This document shows positions 14,160-15,361 of a stretch of DNA of 15,361 bases, in pieces; the first letter of the stretch is position 1, and each line of letters starts with the position of its first letter. The position numbers and the translations under genes were made by a program. The DNA comes from Alkalimonas cellulosilytica. GTDB taxonomy: Bacteria; Pseudomonadota; Gammaproteobacteria; Enterobacterales; Alteromonadaceae. The DNA is taken from positions 1 to 15,361 of the forward strand of contig NZ_JAUHLI010000032.1 in the NCBI RefSeq assembly GCF_036325985.1. The letters run 5' to 3'. The notes under the pieces were generated by a model. That model worked only from the letters and a program-made list of their open reading frames with translations, was not told where the DNA came from and did no database searches.

Positions 14160-14167
14160 GGAATCAA
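14139..14167 (-). promoter_or_regulatory. promoter for rplK-rplA embedded in the nusG terminator
   Basis: The -35 box TTGATT (14162-14167) and the -10 box TATGAT (14139-14144) are separated by 17 bases; they match consensus at four and five of six positions. The 5' arm of the terminator lies within the spacer. The predicted start is near 14131-14133, after the 5' arm and nearly all of the 3' arm, so RNA made here cannot form that hairpin. In E. coli a promoter occurs in the same nusG-rplK gap. Without it rplK would depend on read-through past a strong terminator. Confidence 0.65.
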
Positions 14168-14177
14168 TGAATAAAAT

Positions 14178-14717
14178 TTAGGCTTTTTCGACCTGACCGA
14201 ACTCCAGATCAACCGGGGTAGAACGACCGAAAATAAGTACCGATACTTTGACCCGGCTTTTCTCGTAATCGACTTCTTCTACCACACCATTGAAATCAGC
14301 AAATGGGCCTTCGGTAACACGCACCACTTCACCCGCTTCAAACAGCGTTTTCGGTTTCGGCTTGTCAGCGTTGTCTTCCAGACGGTTCAGAATGATGTTG
14401 GCTTCTTTTTCAGAAATTGGCGCCGGCCGGTCGGAAGTACCGCCGATAAAACCCAGTACCCGTGGCACGCTTTTCACTAAGTGCCAGCTTTCCTCACACA
14501 TTTCCATTTGCACCAGCACATAGCCTGGGAAGAACTTGCGTTCAGACTTGCGCTTTTGGCCAGCGCGCATTTCGACCACTTCTTCGGTAGGCACCAGTAC
14601 ATCACCAAACTTGTCTTCCATCTGGTGCATTTTGATGTGTTCACGCAGTGAGGTTGCTACTTTTTGCTCGAAGCCAGAAAAGGCCTGCACCACATACCAG
14701 CGCATTTTACCTGCCAT
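14178..14717 (-). CDS. nusG: transcription termination/antitermination factor NusG
   Basis: NusG binds RNA polymerase across the clamp, suppresses pausing, and links polymerase to Rho or to ribosomal S10. The protein has 179 residues (E. coli 181). The NGN domain (about 5-115) contains RWYVVQAFSGFE at 6-17, RKSERKFFPGYVLVQ at 56-70 and PRVLGFIGG at 85-93. The KOW domain covers about 127-179 with GPFADFNGVVEEVDYEKSRVKV. I chose the ATG at 14717 because AGGAG lies 7 bases upstream and the N-terminus MAGKMRWYVV fits the family. The same frame stays open for 46 more codons inside secE but has no homology there. The gap to secE is 2 bases, so the two are probably translationally coupled. A strong terminator follows. 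Confidence 0.97.
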   Translation of the reverse strand: MAGKMRWYVVQAFSGFEQKVATSLREHIKMHQMEDKFGDVLVPTEEVVEMRAGQKRKSERKFFPGYVLVQMEMCEESWHLVKSVPRVLGFIGGTSDRPAPISEKEANIILNRLEDNADKPKPKTLFEAGEVVRVTEGPFADFNGVVEEVDYEKSRVKVSVLIFGRSTPVDLEFGQVEKA

Positions 14718-14719
14718 GA

Positions 14720-15094
14720 TTAAACTCCTACCCCGGTGAAGAATGAAACGATACGCAACAGAATTGCGTCCAGGCCCCAAAGAATTAAACCAACAATCAG
14801 GGTGGCGACCATCACAATAATGGTGGTTTGGGTGGTTTCCTGACGGGTTGGCCACACCACTTTACGCACTTCGGTACGAGCATCTTTGGCGAAGGCAACG
14901 AAGGTTTTGCCTTTTGATGTCTGAGCCGCGACCAGACCAGCACCTGCGACCAGTACCACGATAGCAACCGCGCGCTCCAGGGTGCCAAAATCAAATAGAT
15001 AATTGCCGACCACGATCAATGACAGCAGGACAAAAACGACCAGCCATTTTACCGAATCCAGACTGCTTTTTGGGGTTTCACTCGTTGCACTCAT
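14720..15094 (-). CDS. secE: preprotein translocase subunit SecE
   Basis: SecE is the small essential clamp subunit of the SecYEG inner-membrane protein channel. The protein has 124 residues (E. coli 127), with three predicted membrane helices at about 16-34, 40-58 and 92-117. Between helices two and three lies the conserved amphipathic segment AFAKDARTEVRKVVWPTRQET (about 67-87), the family signature. The ATG at 15094 gives MSATSETPKSS, resembling the enteric N-terminus. A GAGGTGA motif lies upstream, with a rather long 11-base gap. A GTG four codons earlier (15106) is an alternative start but lacks a spaced ribosome binding site. The gene follows tRNA-Trp by 75 bases and precedes nusG by 2. 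Confidence 0.95.
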   Translation of the reverse strand: MSATSETPKSSLDSVKWLVVFVLLSLIVVGNYLFDFGTLERAVAIVVLVAGAGLVAAQTSKGKTFVAFAKDARTEVRKVVWPTRQETTQTTIIVMVATLIVGLILWGLDAILLRIVSFFTGVGV

Positions 15095-15169
15095 GCTTAC
15101 TTTCACCTCAGCTCGGCTTCACCGATACACATCGTCTTCAACACAGCATGGACGCTGCTGTGGAAAGGT

Positions 15170-15246
15170 TGGCAGGGGCAGAGGGATTCGAACCCCCAAC
15201 CGTCGGTTTTGGAGACCGCTGTTCTACCAATTGGAACTATGCCCCT
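15170..15246 (-). tRNA. tRNA-Trp (anticodon CCA)
   Basis: The cloverleaf is complete: a 7-bp acceptor stem AGGGGCA/TGCCCCT, D stem GTTC/GAAC, anticodon stem GCGGT/ACCGA with loop CTCCAAA (anticodon CCA), and T arm GGGGG-TTCGAAT-CCCTC. The 3' CCA is encoded in the DNA (complement of 15170-15172), after discriminator G. The mature length is 77 bases, with one extra base in the D loop compared with the E. coli tRNA. No terminator is seen before secE, so both are probably co-transcribed and the tRNA released by processing. Confidence 0.97.
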
Positions 15247-15258
15247 GCAAAAACGGTT

Positions 15259-15276
15259 TACTGCTTTATAGCAGTA
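15259..15276 (-). other. hairpin in the tRNA-Trp 5' leader
   Basis: A 6-bp stem (TACTGC/GCAGTA) with a 6-base loop lies between the promoter and the tRNA, 12 bases ahead of the mature 5' end. It may help shape the precursor for processing. It is short, so the call is modest. Confidence 0.4.
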
Positions 15277-15292
15277 CTCAAAATAGCCGCTC

Positions 15293-15320
15293 ATTATACT
15301 GCCTTCATAGGTGAAGGCAA
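15293..15320 (-). promoter_or_regulatory. sigma70-type promoter for tRNA-Trp-secE-nusG
   Basis: A perfect -10 box TATAAT (15293-15298) lies 16 bases from a weaker -35 box TTGCCT (15315-15320). The predicted start is about 40 bases upstream of the tRNA. The bases after the -10 box (GAGCGGC) are GC-rich, as in many stable-RNA promoters under growth-rate control. The region from 15321 to the right edge shows no gene. Confidence 0.7.
15301..15318 (-). repeat. inverted repeat inside the tRNA-Trp promoter
   Basis: GCCTTCA and TGAAGGC form a perfect 7-base inverted repeat around 4 bases, filling most of the promoter spacer and part of the -35 box. As RNA from an upstream gene it would be a hairpin without a T run. 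As DNA it could be an operator. Either reading is unproven. Confidence 0.55.
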
Positions 15321-15361
15321 GCCCAACAAACGGCATTCAAAGCTTTTTCCGTCTCAGACTG

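Noticed and set aside
14718..14855. 46-codon N-terminal extension of nusG into secE
   Set aside because: The extension reads secE in another frame, has no NusG family similarity, and a well-placed AGGAG marks the ATG at 14717.

Overview
The window is a single block of transcription and translation housekeeping genes, all read from the minus strand. In transcription order, from high to low coordinates, it holds tRNA-Trp, secE, nusG, rplK, rplA, rplJ, rplL, rpoB, rpoC, rpsL, rpsG and fusA. No mobile element, CRISPR array, phage gene or unrecognised gene was found. Open frames on the plus strand are antisense shadows of these genes. The organism is a gammaproteobacterium. RpoB and RpoC are close to the E. 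coli proteins and keep the same residue numbering across the rifampicin region, zinc sites, active site and trigger loop. The block joins the rif cluster (rplKAJL-rpoBC) directly to the str cluster (rpsL-rpsG-fusA), which E. coli keeps at separate loci. I lean towards an Alteromonadales-type aquatic lineage (Rheinheimera/Alishewanella-like), but only weakly.

Layout from the right. A sigma70-type promoter (15293-15320) drives tRNA-Trp and probably secE-nusG. A strong intrinsic terminator (14126-14159) closes this unit, and a second promoter is embedded in it and leads to rplK-rplA. A candidate L1 autoregulatory site lies just upstream of rplK. The 285-base rplA-rplJ gap carries a promoter with a perfect -10 box and a long folded leader with the layout expected of the L10(L7/L12) repressor site. 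A terminator-like attenuator between rplL and rpoB (11641-11671) fits the usual need for far more L7/L12 than polymerase. rpoB and rpoC are separated by 72 bases that hold a perfect hairpin.

After rpoC comes a compact junction: a 10-bp hairpin, then a near-consensus promoter whose -10 box abuts an intrinsic terminator. It separates polymerase transcription from rpsL-rpsG-fusA. The rpsL-rpsG gap is where S7 autoregulation acts in E. coli. fusA ends 56 bases before the left edge, followed by a hairpin; a tuf gene is the usual next gene but is not in the window.

The gene content is ordinary and gives no sign of a new system. The most interesting signals are regulatory. At two junctions (nusG/rplK and rpoC/rpsL) a promoter is interlocked with an intrinsic terminator so that incoming transcripts should fold the terminator, while transcripts starting there lack most or half of its 5' arm. 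All promoter, leader and terminator calls were made by eye.
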